NCBI GenBank assembly: GCA_029762755.1
Contig: JARVGH010000004.1
Span: 213,944-277,943, forward strand
Source of the DNA: Candidatus Bathyarchaeum tardum
GTDB taxonomy: Archaea > Thermoproteota > Bathyarchaeia > Bathyarchaeales > Bathyarchaeaceae
Length of the DNA stretch: 64,000 bases
Reading direction: 5' to 3'
Part shown: piece by piece, positions 36,017 to 45,528 of the stretch
Position numbering within the stretch: position 1 is the stretch's first letter
Layout of the letters: each line of letters opens with the position of its first letter
The notes under the pieces: model-generated
The model's database searches: none
The model's input: only the letters and a program-made list of their open reading frames with translations
What the model was told of the DNA's origin: nothing
Made by a program: the position numbers and the translations under genes

Positions 36017-38752
36017 TTACTTTTTCATTTTGCCCTTAACGAATTTTCTTATTTCGTCGGCAACAAAAACTGAACTTGATACGAGTACTATTAACAGCCA
36101 GTCCAAAACCGAGAGTGAAATGGTACCCAATGCGACTTGTAACGGAGGCAAAACAGTCGCTAACACTTGCAAAGAAACAGATGCAATGATAGCGAGAAAT
36201 AGATATTTGTTTGTAAAGAACCCTAAACTGAAAACTGATTTGTTGCGTGACCTGCAGTTCAGTGAGCTAAACACTTGAAACATTGCCATTGTGGTAAAGC
36301 CCATTGTCTGAGCTCTAATAATGTTCCCGTAACTCCATTCGTTAGCGAAAATCCATAGGGTTCCAATCATCATGAATATGCCCACATAGACAGTGTTGAC
36401 TAAGATTTCACGGTTAATAATTTTAGCAGTGGATTTTCTAGGATGTTGATCCATGACATCTTCTTCTTTTGGCTCCATTGCTAACGTTACGTCAAGTAAC
36501 CCGTCAGTTACAAGATTAATCCACAATATCTGAACGGGAGTAAAAATAAGGGGTGCATTAGGCAAAAGAATCAAAGCAGCTAAAATCGTAAGGATTTCAC
36601 CTGTGTTGGTAGCTACCAAAAATTTTACGACTTTTCGCACATTCTCAAAGACTACCCTGCCTTCTTCAACTGCATTCACAATGCTAGCAAAATTGTCATC
36701 AGCCAAAACCATGTCAGCCGTTTCTTTGGTTACATCAGTCCCCGTGATTCCCATTGAAACGCCAATGTCAGCCACTTTCAAAGCAGGTGCATCGTTAACG
36801 CCGTCACCGGTCATAGCCACTACGTGTCCTTTGCGTTTAAGAGATTCAACAACCCTGAACTTGTGAGTTGGAGATACCCGAGCAAAAACGGATGTTTCGT
36901 CGATAACACTGTCTAATTCATCGTCATTCATGCTATCCAGATTAAGTCCCGTGAAGACTTTTGAGTTGGGTATAAGAATCCCGATTTCTTTTGCAATTGC
37001 CTTCGCGGTTAGCTTGTGGTCACCTGTTGCCATGATTACTTTTATTCCAGCTCTTTGACAAAGCTGAACAGCAGTTTTTGCTTCGGGTCTAGGTGGATCA
37101 ATCATTCCCGCAAACCCAACAAAAACTAGGGATGCGTTTTTACGGCGTACTTTTTCTTTGAAATCATTTAGCTTTTCTTCATCTATTTTTTGGTAAGCAA
37201 AAGCGAGAACCCTCATTGCCTCGCTAGCCATATGAGTGCTAACTTTCAAAATCTCTTCTTTTTTTGTTTGTGTGAGCGGCTTTGTCTGTCCGTCTTCTAG
37301 AATTTCTGAGCAAAACTCCAAGACGGTTTCAGGTGCACCTTTCATGTAGACCTGCAAAAGTTTTGCAGAATTTTTATGGAATGTAGCCATGTATCTCTCT
37401 TTTGCGTCAAAAGGAATCTCATCTACGCGTGAAAACTTTTCTTCTAACTCATGTTTTTCGAGTTTTGCTTTTTCTGCTGCAACAACTAACGATCCTTCGG
37501 TAGGATCGCCGTAAATTTCCCAACTGTATCCATCTTTGACTTCATGTTGCCTAAGTCGAGCATCGTTACATAGAGCACCTATTTGAAGCAACAAACGCAG
37601 CTCTTCGTTCTTAGTCACGTCTATTGCATTACCGTCTACCTCAAAACTCCCCTCTGGAGCGTAACCAACACCAGTAACATTGACATCCCTGTTGTTCACG
37701 AATAGTCTTTTTACCGTCATTTGATTGGTTGTAAGTGTACCAGTTTTGTCAGTGCAAATTGCCGTTGCTGATCCTAGAGTGTCAACTGCTTGCAGTTTTC
37801 TAATGATGGCATTACGTTTCGCCATTCGGTTCACGCCAACTGCCAATGTAATAGTCATTACCGCAGGCAGTCCTTCCGGGATTGCTGAAACCGCAGTCGC
37901 CAAAGCGAAAAGAAACACTTCATAGAATTCAAATCCACGAAGCAGACTAATTACCAAGACTAAACCGCTAGATAAAAGGGCGAAGAGCCCAAGTTTTTTG
38001 CTAAGATCAGCAATTCGTTTTTGAAGCGGAGTGTCTGCTTTTTTGGTTTCTTTTATCAGTTTAGCTATTTTTCCAATTTCGGTTTTCATTCCCGTAGCCG
38101 TGATAACTGCTTTTCCTCTTCCCTTTGTGACTATTGTACCAGAGAATGCCATATTTGTTCGATCAGCCACAGGCATATCTTGATTTAGAGCTTCAACTGT
38201 TTTTCTCACAGTTGTTGATTCGCCAGTCAACATTGATTCATCTATTTCAAGGTTTGCAACTTCAAAAATGCGAGCATCAGCAGGAACTTTATCTCCTGCA
38301 GCTAAAAGTATGATGTCTCCAGGTACTATCTTATTTGCCTTGACTCTCATTTCAAGACAAGTGCCTCTTTCAGGACAATCCCGTATTAATTCTGCTTCAG
38401 GGGCTGCCATTGACTTCAATGCTTGAAGAGCAACTTCTGCTTTGTATTCTTGGAAAAAGCCTATAGTTGTGTTAAAAACGATAACAACAGCAACAACAAA
38501 GGTGTCAATCATCTTTCCGACAAGAAATGAAATTAATGCAGCAGCAAAGAGCACAGCAACCAGGGGATTCTTGAGTTGATGAAAAAGTAAGGCTAACTTT
38601 GTAATTCCTTTTTCTTTTTCCAACTCATTTAATCCATACTCCTTCAGTCTTCTTTCAGCTTCCGCAGAGGTCAATCCTTTTTCGCTTGTCTTAAGTGCTT
38701 TGAATACATCATCTACTTTTAGTGTATACCAAATGTTATCCTTTTCAGACAA
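36017..38752 (-). CDS. P-type cation-transporting ATPase, second copy
   Basis: This 911-residue P2-type ATPase shares the arrangement of the first copy: actuator TGES (176-179), TM4 PEGLP (292-296), phosphorylated Asp335 in DKTGTLT, TGDGVNDAP and TM6 NLVTDG. The TM5 acidic residue lies in NTGEI. The two pumps differ in the actuator region, where this one has an inserted stretch with two cysteines (RDCPERGTC). Ca2+ or another divalent cation is the likely substrate. A CPA2 antiporter and a Na+/Ca2+ exchanger-like gene follow nearby, so ion homeostasis is concentrated here. Confidence 0.92.
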   Translation of the reverse strand: MSEKDNIWYTLKVDDVFKALKTSEKGLTSAEAERRLKEYGLNELEKEKGITKLALLFHQLKNPLVAVLFAAALISFLVGKMIDTFVVAVVIVFNTTIGFFQEYKAEVALQALKSMAAPEAELIRDCPERGTCLEMRVKANKIVPGDIILLAAGDKVPADARIFEVANLEIDESMLTGESTTVRKTVEALNQDMPVADRTNMAFSGTIVTKGRGKAVITATGMKTEIGKIAKLIKETKKADTPLQKRIADLSKKLGLFALLSSGLVLVISLLRGFEFYEVFLFALATAVSAIPEGLPAVMTITLAVGVNRMAKRNAIIRKLQAVDTLGSATAICTDKTGTLTTNQMTVKRLFVNNRDVNVTGVGYAPEGSFEVDGNAIDVTKNEELRLLLQIGALCNDARLRQHEVKDGYSWEIYGDPTEGSLVVAAEKAKLEKHELEEKFSRVDEIPFDAKERYMATFHKNSAKLLQVYMKGAPETVLEFCSEILEDGQTKPLTQTKKEEILKVSTHMASEAMRVLAFAYQKIDEEKLNDFKEKVRRKNASLVFVGFAGMIDPPRPEAKTAVQLCQRAGIKVIMATGDHKLTAKAIAKEIGILIPNSKVFTGLNLDSMNDDELDSVIDETSVFARVSPTHKFRVVESLKRKGHVVAMTGDGVNDAPALKVADIGVSMGITGTDVTKETADMVLADDNFASIVNAVEEGRVVFENVRKVVKFLVATNTGEILTILAALILLPNAPLIFTPVQILWINLVTDGLLDVTLAMEPKEEDVMDQHPRKSTAKIINREILVNTVYVGIFMMIGTLWIFANEWSYGNIIRAQTMGFTTMAMFQVFSSLNCRSRNKSVFSLGFFTNKYLFLAIIASVSLQVLATVLPPLQVALGTISLSVLDWLLIVLVSSSVFVADEIRKFVKGKMKK

Positions 38753-38911
38753 GTAATTATAGCCTCTTTTTTTCAGCGAATCATACGTACACAGTTTTAC
38801 TTCTGTGTATACATAATAGTTTAACCAATTATTATCGATTTTCTAAAGCTATCTACATATGGAGCGCAAATCATAATTAATGGGTAAAACTTGAATTGCT
38901 AGGGGGAAATG

Positions 38912-40075
38912 TCACGCTAACACATCTTCATTAGTTTTTTGTTTTAATATAGCCTTTGTTAATATTGGTGAGATTATTATTGTCACTATTGATAATACGA
39001 CTATAGCTGTGAGTAGGTCATCAGAGAAAATTCCATATTGAGTAGCAACTGTTGCCGTAGCTAGGGTTGTTGAAAGTTGTGCAGTAGTCATTAATCCCAT
39101 TCCTACGCTGGTTCTTTTTGAAAAGCCTAAAAGGTGACCGCCTATAAAGCCGCTAACTGTTTTGCTTGTGATTAAAGCAGTAATAATTAAAAGAGTTAGA
39201 ATTGCGTCTCCCGGATTAAACAGAGTTGTAATGTTTGTTGTCATGCCTACATAAAGCAAGAAAATAGGAATGAGAAAACCATAACTTATTGTTACAAGAT
39301 TTTCTTGAAGATGTTTTCGTGTTTCCAACATTTTCGAGAGAGACAAACCCGCCAAAAAGCCGCCTACCATTGCATGTATGCCTATGAACTCTGCGAGTAT
39401 TGCTACAATAGCTACAGTTATGAAAACAGTTCTGATTTGGCTTGAAAATTGATCAGAGTCAGAACACCAAGACATAAGACGATTTTGAAGTTTCGGCATA
39501 AAATATAATGTAATAACCAAAAAAGCTAACAGTGCAAAAGGAAAAATTTCCAATGGAACAGGAGACATGTCAACAAGTGGTTTCAAAAGAACGGCTAGAA
39601 AAATTAAGCTGCTAACATCTGCAAGAAATATCGAAGACGTCATTAAAGAACCGATTCTAGCATCGGTTTTTAATTCTTTCAAAGTTGGTATTATTACTGC
39701 AACAGACGATGAACCAAAACAGGCGCTTAAAACTGCTGCTGACAATAGTTCCAGCCCTAAAAAAAATCCTACTGAGAAACCCACAATCATCGGTATTCCC
39801 ATGTTTAACAAAGTAAAATATATCACGTCTTTTCCTGCACTTTTTAGAACTGACATTTTTGTGTCAGCTCCAGCTGAAAACATGAGCAAAATAAGTCCTA
39901 GAGTTGCAAGGAACTCCATTAACACATTTGGGTTAATTAACCCCAACACGTATGGTCCCATAACTATTCCTGCGAGGATTACCGCAGTAACCCAAGGTAT
40001 GTGAATTCTTCTCAGTAGCCTAGGAAAGAAGAATGCGGCTGCAATCCATAACAGGAAGATTAAATAATACTCCAT
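38912..40075 (-). CDS. CPA2-family cation:proton antiporter
   Basis: The 387-residue protein has about 12 membrane helices with the KefB/NhaP-like blocks PYVLGLINPNV near the N-terminus, DTKMSVLKSAGK, and SSSVAVIIPTLKEL. It exchanges H+ for Na+ or K+. No C-terminal KTN/TrkA-N regulatory domain is present, so it resembles the minimal type. I start at the ATG at 40075; a TTG seven codons upstream is possible. Confidence 0.9.
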   Translation of the reverse strand: MEYYLIFLLWIAAAFFFPRLLRRIHIPWVTAVILAGIVMGPYVLGLINPNVLMEFLATLGLILLMFSAGADTKMSVLKSAGKDVIYFTLLNMGIPMIVGFSVGFFLGLELLSAAVLSACFGSSSVAVIIPTLKELKTDARIGSLMTSSIFLADVSSLIFLAVLLKPLVDMSPVPLEIFPFALLAFLVITLYFMPKLQNRLMSWCSDSDQFSSQIRTVFITVAIVAILAEFIGIHAMVGGFLAGLSLSKMLETRKHLQENLVTISYGFLIPIFLLYVGMTTNITTLFNPGDAILTLLIITALITSKTVSGFIGGHLLGFSKRTSVGMGLMTTAQLSTTLATATVATQYGIFSDDLLTAIVVLSIVTIIISPILTKAILKQKTNEDVLA

Positions 40076-41138
40076 AGCGAACCATTTCCAAATCAAAAAA
40101 CTAAGAAAAAGTTGTAACTCTTTTAGTTTTATCTTGTAAATACAGAATTACAAATAAATATGTTATTTGTCACTGTTCATAGGGGTTAATTTAACATGTT
40201 TTATAAAGTTTTTTACCATATTCAACTGACCAATAGTGTTTTTTAGAGAACAACCGAAGCAACCAAGGTTTCAATCATTTTTTGCTTGCCTTACGTGATT
40301 TGAATACGCCAACTCCTTTTAGGACATATAAAAAGGGTTGACTTTTCAATCAACTGTGCATAACTCTTCAAAGTAGGATAATAATTTAATGACTTTTGTG
40401 GGGTTACCTGTTTAGGAGCATATAATGTTTCAGCAAGATTGTTTATGAAAGTATTACACAATAGGAAATACTGAATTTTTAGCAATTTACACTTAGAAAT
40501 GTTTTGAATTGAAAGGGAAGATATTCAGCGAACAAGTTGTGTAGGTAAAAGAAAGATAAACCGAACAGGCATAAAAAACATCAAAGAAATCAAGAATCTA
40601 ACATAGTAAACTGCTCTTAACACTCCTTTGTTAATACAACACAATTCCATGCTCTAGACAAGGTAATATTCTGCAAATTGCTTTAGTTTTGTAGCAGGAT
40701 TTAACCGTTGCATATTTGAACAAACGTCTTCGCTAATTTTTCAGTATCCTAACTTGGTATCTTGAAAGGCAACTAATTCCATTTGTAAGGAGCTAAAATA
40801 TTAATAATAAAGCATTTGATGTAATTCTTATTTTCCGGTTTTTCAGGTAGACTTTCGACCAACTTGAGACGTTCTGGTTGATTATTGGGTCTACTAAGCC
40901 ATTTCATGTGTTCAGCCTGCCAGCATCTTCGCTTCTGATAAGTTAAACGTTAACAATTGGATCATCACCACAAACAGCACAGTTCATGTAAAGGCGATAA
41001 TATGAAATTGTTAACTAAAAGCTACGATTTGCAGTTATACTGAAAAGATCCAAACCCCACGAACAGATTCGGGGGCAGGTCCACATAATGGCGGCAAGAC
41101 ATTATCCGTTTTTGTCAGTTTGACTGACTAATACCCTG
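40076..41138. other. Long intergenic region with a possible decayed small gene
   Basis: About 1060 bases separate the antiporter and the CBS-domain gene. I see no intact gene in it. A frameshifted zinc-finger-like reading frame at 40773-40987 is the only coding-like trace. An open frame at 40291-40485 on the reverse strand lacks a ribosome site and normal codon usage. No tRNA-like fold was recognised. Confidence 0.5.
40773..40987 (-). pseudogene. Possible frameshifted small zinc-ribbon gene
   Basis: On the reverse strand an ATG at 40987 gives MNCAVCGDDPIVNV and then a TAA. In another frame, after a one-base shift near the TAA, TYQKRRCWQAEHMKWL is followed by LVESLPEKPENKNYIK up to a TAG at 40773. 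Together these read like one small protein with a CxxC zinc knuckle. A single frameshift, whether decay, recoding or sequencing error, would explain it. The evidence is only reading-frame continuity. Confidence 0.3.
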
Positions 41139-42299
41139 TTACGTCAAAGGAAATCGTCTCTTAAAATAGTCTTTTGCAAATTCACGGTCATGTGCTAATT
41201 CTGTGCTTTTAACAATTTGACCCTCAAGCCTATCCAAAGCTAACCTGAACGTCTGCTCTACACCCCAACCTTCACTTGAGCTGAAAAACGAGCCTTTTCT
41301 TGTTCTAAATTGCAACCGACAATGAATTAACGGATCGCCCTTGAAATTTGTACCATGAGTCTTCATGTAAACGAAAAGCGTACCAGATTCTAATGTTTCT
41401 CCATATCGACTAGCAAAAGATTCAAAATCGCCCATAATAAACCCGCGTTGAATGTCATCAATGTCCACATCTTTAACTGAAAACTGCACCATAAGCCTTC
41501 GCACCGGCTTTTCCAGTTGAGCCAAAGGTTCAAGAAAATCCCGTTTAGTCAATATGCCAACGGGTCTTCCTTTGCCAACGACCACCAAACAGGAAATCTC
41601 GAATTTGTGCATTAGATCCTCAGCTTCGCGCAAGTTGGTTTCAGGCAAAACAGTGATCACAGGCTTCACCATTATTCCTTTCGCAGGCATATTAAGAACA
41701 GGAACTTTTTCGCCTACTATTTCCCCAACCATTTGTCTCTTTTTTGGTTGGAAAACATTGCTAATAATATCTATAACACTAACAATTCCAACAAGTTTTC
41801 CATCTCTGACTATTGGCACGTGCGAGATTCCTTCTCTTTTAAAAAGGCTTAGTATTGCTCCTACTGATTCGTCGTCTTCAATGACAAACGGATGTTTAGT
41901 CATTATCTCTTCAACACGGGTTTTACCCCATTGTTCCATTACAGTTCCATGGATAACATCCTCATCGGTAACAAATCCCAAGAGATCATCGCCACTATAG
42001 ACTGGAAGTTGCCTAATCTCGCTTTCAATCATCAACTTAGCGACCTTGCTAAGAGAATCATGTAAAGTAACAGTAGGCGCTGATCGCATCAAAGTCTTAA
42101 CTTTGGTTCCCGAAGAATCAAAACTAGACCGGGTTATCCATCTGCGAGAAATCACCCCTTTGTAATTGCCTTTGCTGTCTAAGACCGCTAAAACAGGTGG
42201 CATCTCTTCTTTGAAAAGTGACAAACAAGAAGAAAGCGTATCGTTTTCATTAACTTCTACGAAACCTTTCGAAAAAACATCTTTCACAATCTTAACCAT
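41139..42299 (-). CDS. CBS-domain protein with C-terminal HPF/RaiA-like domain
   Basis: The 386-residue protein has two CBS pairs (four CBS motifs, residues about 1-280) that probably bind adenine nucleotides: EVNENDTLSSCLSLF, APTVTLHDSLSKVAKLM, HPFVIEDDESVGAILSLF and KPVITVLPETNLREAEDLM. The last 100 residues (RYGETLESGTLFVYMK onward) resemble a ribosome hibernation (HPF/YfiA) fold, as in CBS-HPF archaeal proteins. The protein may link energy status to ribosome or translation state. The likely start is ATG at 42299 with a GTG three codons upstream. Confidence 0.83.
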   Translation of the reverse strand: MVKIVKDVFSKGFVEVNENDTLSSCLSLFKEEMPPVLAVLDSKGNYKGVISRRWITRSSFDSSGTKVKTLMRSAPTVTLHDSLSKVAKLMIESEIRQLPVYSGDDLLGFVTDEDVIHGTVMEQWGKTRVEEIMTKHPFVIEDDESVGAILSLFKREGISHVPIVRDGKLVGIVSVIDIISNVFQPKKRQMVGEIVGEKVPVLNMPAKGIMVKPVITVLPETNLREAEDLMHKFEISCLVVVGKGRPVGILTKRDFLEPLAQLEKPVRRLMVQFSVKDVDIDDIQRGFIMGDFESFASRYGETLESGTLFVYMKTHGTNFKGDPLIHCRLQFRTRKGSFFSSSEGWGVEQTFRLALDRLEGQIVKSTELAHDREFAKDYFKRRFPLT

Positions 42300-42675
42300 A
42301 GAAAACACTTGTAATAATTATGTTCAGGGCATAATTTAAACATTAAAATTACAAATGCGCAGGCGTGAAGGGGCTTAGAAAATGTTATTGATGCTGTATT
42401 TTCTGGTTTTCTTGATAATAATATAAAAAATTCAGTCTTCGAAAGCTATTAAAAAATAACCCAAAATTTTTAGTAAATATAACTAAAAAACATCATTACT
42501 CATCGTTTTCAAGAGATAAAGAAAAAATAATCACATAACTAAAACAGGATAAACAATGGCCAATAATTAAATTAACAGCTTTTTTGATCGAAGCATCAAA
42601 AATTGAACGCTAATGAACAAAAAGAAACTGCTTAGGTTAAAGATTAGAATTCAACATCAAATCTAAACTTTGGAA
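42300..42675. other. Intergenic region without recognised features
   Basis: The 376 bases are very AT-rich and contain no open frame of note, repeat or terminator-like hairpin. The promoter of the CBS-HPF gene should be near 42320-42360, but I see no distinct TATA box. Confidence 0.4.
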
Positions 42676-43647
42676 CTATGCAAGAAAACTTGTTACAAGG
42701 AACACTGAATACAAAAAGAGCAAAACGGTTCCTTCTTGTTTTCCAACTTTTTCGTTTGATAGGAAATACCACAATATAAGGTTAGTAATTAACGATAACA
42801 CAATTAAATCAGAAAATGCTCCCATTTCAACCCTAAAGGGCGCAAAAATTAACGCTAGCCCTAAAATTAAAGTAATGTTCATAAAACAACTTCCAATTAC
42901 GTTACCTAACACTAACTCAGCATGACCTTTTCTTACAGAGTCGATACCGGTTACCAGTTCAGGTAAACTTGTTCCTAAGGCAACAATGGTAGCACCAATA
43001 ATCACTGTTGGAATACCAATCCCCCTTGCAATGTAAGAAGAAGCTTCTACAATAAAATACGAGCTAACTACAACGCCCAATGCACCGACAATTGTTAAAA
43101 CAACATATTTTCTAAGATTTTGTTTTTCAACAAGTCCTGGTTCTTCTTTCACATTTTTTATTTTAGATAATTGATACATATTGTAGAAGAATACCCCCAA
43201 CAGGATAATGCCTATTAAAAAGCTTGCAGAACCAACAAACAATAAAGACAAAGGAATAATCGATGCAATAAAAAGCCCAAAGTACAAGTTTCCCATTTCT
43301 TTTTTCGCCATGCTGGGAATGAAATGTTCTAGTTCAGGATATTTCAAGGCTATCAAGAAAAAACAAACCCCTAACGTTAAACAAATATTTGTAACATTAG
43401 AGCCTAAAATGTTACCAATAGACACACCTATATTCGCGGGTTCAAACACTGAAAAAACAACTACAAACAATTCAGGCAACGAAGTTGATAACGCAATAAG
43501 AACAAAACCAACAGTAGTTTTTCCTAAACCAGTAACTTCAGCAACTTTAACAGAATGATGAATAGTTACGTCACTAGCTTTATACATTAAAACCAAAGCA
43601 ACAAAAAGAATTACGAGATTGCCTAATAGGTCCAACAATTCCAGCAT
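42676..43647 (-). CDS. Na+/Ca2+ exchanger-family (CaCA) cation exchanger
   Basis: The 323-residue membrane protein has two alpha-repeats of the CaCA superfamily: GLGKTTVGFVLIALSTSLPEL in the first half and PTVIIGATIVALGTSLPEL in the second. The Glu and Asn/Ser in these repeats bind the ion. It resembles the archaeal exchanger family that extrudes Ca2+ against Na+ or H+. Together with the P-type pump and the CPA2 antiporter, it contributes to cation homeostasis. Confidence 0.93.
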   Translation of the reverse strand: MLELLDLLGNLVILFVALVLMYKASDVTIHHSVKVAEVTGLGKTTVGFVLIALSTSLPELFVVVFSVFEPANIGVSIGNILGSNVTNICLTLGVCFFLIALKYPELEHFIPSMAKKEMGNLYFGLFIASIIPLSLLFVGSASFLIGIILLGVFFYNMYQLSKIKNVKEEPGLVEKQNLRKYVVLTIVGALGVVVSSYFIVEASSYIARGIGIPTVIIGATIVALGTSLPELVTGIDSVRKGHAELVLGNVIGSCFMNITLILGLALIFAPFRVEMGAFSDLIVLSLITNLILWYFLSNEKVGKQEGTVLLFLYSVFLVTSFLA

Positions 43648-43971
43648 TTCTTATTTCCCTGTACAACCACATATTATTATAACAACAACACTTAAACAAA
43701 CTGTTTTAGAAGTAGAACGCATAAAATTTTTTACGCCCAGCAGATACTATCTAAAAAAATGACACCTATTAAACATTAATTCAAACACTAAACATAAAAA
43801 ACAAAAACTAAAACCAGTTTTGCCATATTTGATGGTGTATTTTTCACTTCGTTCAATGTTTAAAGTATATGTTCATAATTCAACCACATCATAAACAGCA
43901 TATAGAAAAAAGTTAAAACATTAAATTCAATCGTTTATGATATATAATCTACTTCTCACGGAGATTGAGGA
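43648..43971. other. Divergent promoter region of exchanger and DASS transporter
   Basis: TATATAAT at 43941-43948 lies 24-31 bases before the DASS start codon, with GGAG between. The rest is AT-rich and without a gene. The leader would be very short if this box is used. Confidence 0.4.
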
Positions 43972-45456
43972 ATGAAAGACCTCGAAAAAAACAACCAAAA
44001 CAACAAATCGGACGAGAACAAAGACTGTTACTTTTGCAAACCAATAGAATGGATTGCTTATAAAGCGCCAACGAAACTTTACAAAATAGTATACTCAAAG
44101 AAAAACCTGTTTTTTGTATTAATTATTGCCGTTCTAGTTTACTTGATAACATTCAATCAACCAGAAATCGTGCGCAAAACCTTGACAACATTTGTTTTCG
44201 CAGCAGGCTGTTGGATGTTAGAAGTATTTCCCTTACCCATAACTGGACTGATGATACCCGCAATGCTAACTCTGTTAGGCGTATTTAACCCCAAAGAAGC
44301 ATTTGCGCCTTTTTCCAACTCAATTATATTTCTCATGATTGGAGGTCTTGTTTTAGGCCAATCAATCAAAAAACATGGATTAGACAAATGGATTGGATAC
44401 AATCTATTGACTTACTCCAAAGGAAAAATAGATAGACTAATTTTGCTAGTCATGGCCAGCACTGCATTCTTAAGCATGTGGATGTCAAACACGGTAGCCA
44501 TAGCGGTAATTTTACCCGTTATACTTTCAATATTAACAGCAATGCCTGAAGAACTTGTTAACCTTAAACGCAAGATGCTCTTAGGAGTGTCCATAAGCAC
44601 ATCAATAGGGGGTACAGCAATGCTTACAGGGAGCACTCCTGCAATGATAGCAGGAGCTTTACTAGGTGAAACACTTTCCTTTGGGTTCATTGAATGGGCA
44701 TATTATGGTTTACCCGTGTCTTTACTGGTATTAGCTCTAGCATTTTTGTTACTAAAAAAGTTGTATCCCTCTCCAAAAGTAACCCTTAAACTGGATGCAA
44801 TAATTGAACAAAAGAAACAAATTGAAAAATTAAACAACACACAAAAAAGGGTTCTTCTGATTTTTTTGGGAACAATAATATTTTGGTTCATGGGCAGTCA
44901 GTTTGAAGTCTGGCTCGGATTGCCCACTTCAGTATCAAATGTAGCAATAGTTTCTGTAATCGCAGTACTAATCATGTTCGGTTTTAACCTACTTGACATT
45001 AAAGATTTACAATCAATCCAATGGGAACTAATATTTCTAGTCGGAGGGGGAATTCTACTTGGCGAAGCTATGATTATATCAGGTGCAGCTAGTGGAATAA
45101 GTAGTGCCATAGCATCTATGCATGGTTCAACCCCAACAATAGTAATAATAATTGTCTTAAGCACAATTTCACTTCTCTTAACAAATTTTATTTCAAACAG
45201 TGCAACAGCAGCCATTTTAATACCGATTGCAATAGAAACAGCAAATATTTTAGAAATGTCACCAGTGCCTTTCGTTATGGCGGTAGCCCTATCTGCAACA
45301 ATAGCATTCATAACACCTGTAGGGGTACCCTCCACAGCCCTAATTTATTCAACAGGACTTATTCCAAGAAGCAGACTTATTAAAACAGGTATTTTAGCAG
45401 CTATTCCAGCATTGCTAACTGTTTTAGCTGTAGTTTGGATTCTTCCAGTTCCATAA
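43972..45456 (+). CDS. DASS/SLC13-type anion:sodium symporter
   Basis: The 494-residue transporter has 11-12 membrane helices with the signature SNTVAIAVILPV near residue 180 and NFISNSATAAILIPIA in the second half. DASS proteins import sulfate, dicarboxylates or tricarboxylates with Na+. A soluble N-terminal tail of about 45 residues is rich in charged residues. The downstream gene on the same strand is an MBL-rhodanese protein and then two YeeE/YedE-type sulfur transport proteins, so a sulfur oxyanion is a plausible substrate. That assignment is from context. Confidence 0.85.
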   Translation: MKDLEKNNQNNKSDENKDCYFCKPIEWIAYKAPTKLYKIVYSKKNLFFVLIIAVLVYLITFNQPEIVRKTLTTFVFAAGCWMLEVFPLPITGLMIPAMLTLLGVFNPKEAFAPFSNSIIFLMIGGLVLGQSIKKHGLDKWIGYNLLTYSKGKIDRLILLVMASTAFLSMWMSNTVAIAVILPVILSILTAMPEELVNLKRKMLLGVSISTSIGGTAMLTGSTPAMIAGALLGETLSFGFIEWAYYGLPVSLLVLALAFLLLKKLYPSPKVTLKLDAIIEQKKQIEKLNNTQKRVLLIFLGTIIFWFMGSQFEVWLGLPTSVSNVAIVSVIAVLIMFGFNLLDIKDLQSIQWELIFLVGGGILLGEAMIISGAASGISSAIASMHGSTPTIVIIIVLSTISLLLTNFISNSATAAILIPIAIETANILEMSPVPFVMAVALSATIAFITPVGVPSTALIYSTGLIPRSRLIKTGILAAIPALLTVLAVVWILPVP

Positions 45457-45528
45457 AAAATGTACATAAATAAGCAACCGAAAAATCTTAAGTAAAACTT
45501 CAGTTCAATACAAAATGGTTTTGTCACA

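Noticed and set aside
40291..40485. 64-residue open frame on the reverse strand
   Set aside because: No ribosome site, no recognisable family and composition unlike neighbouring genes.
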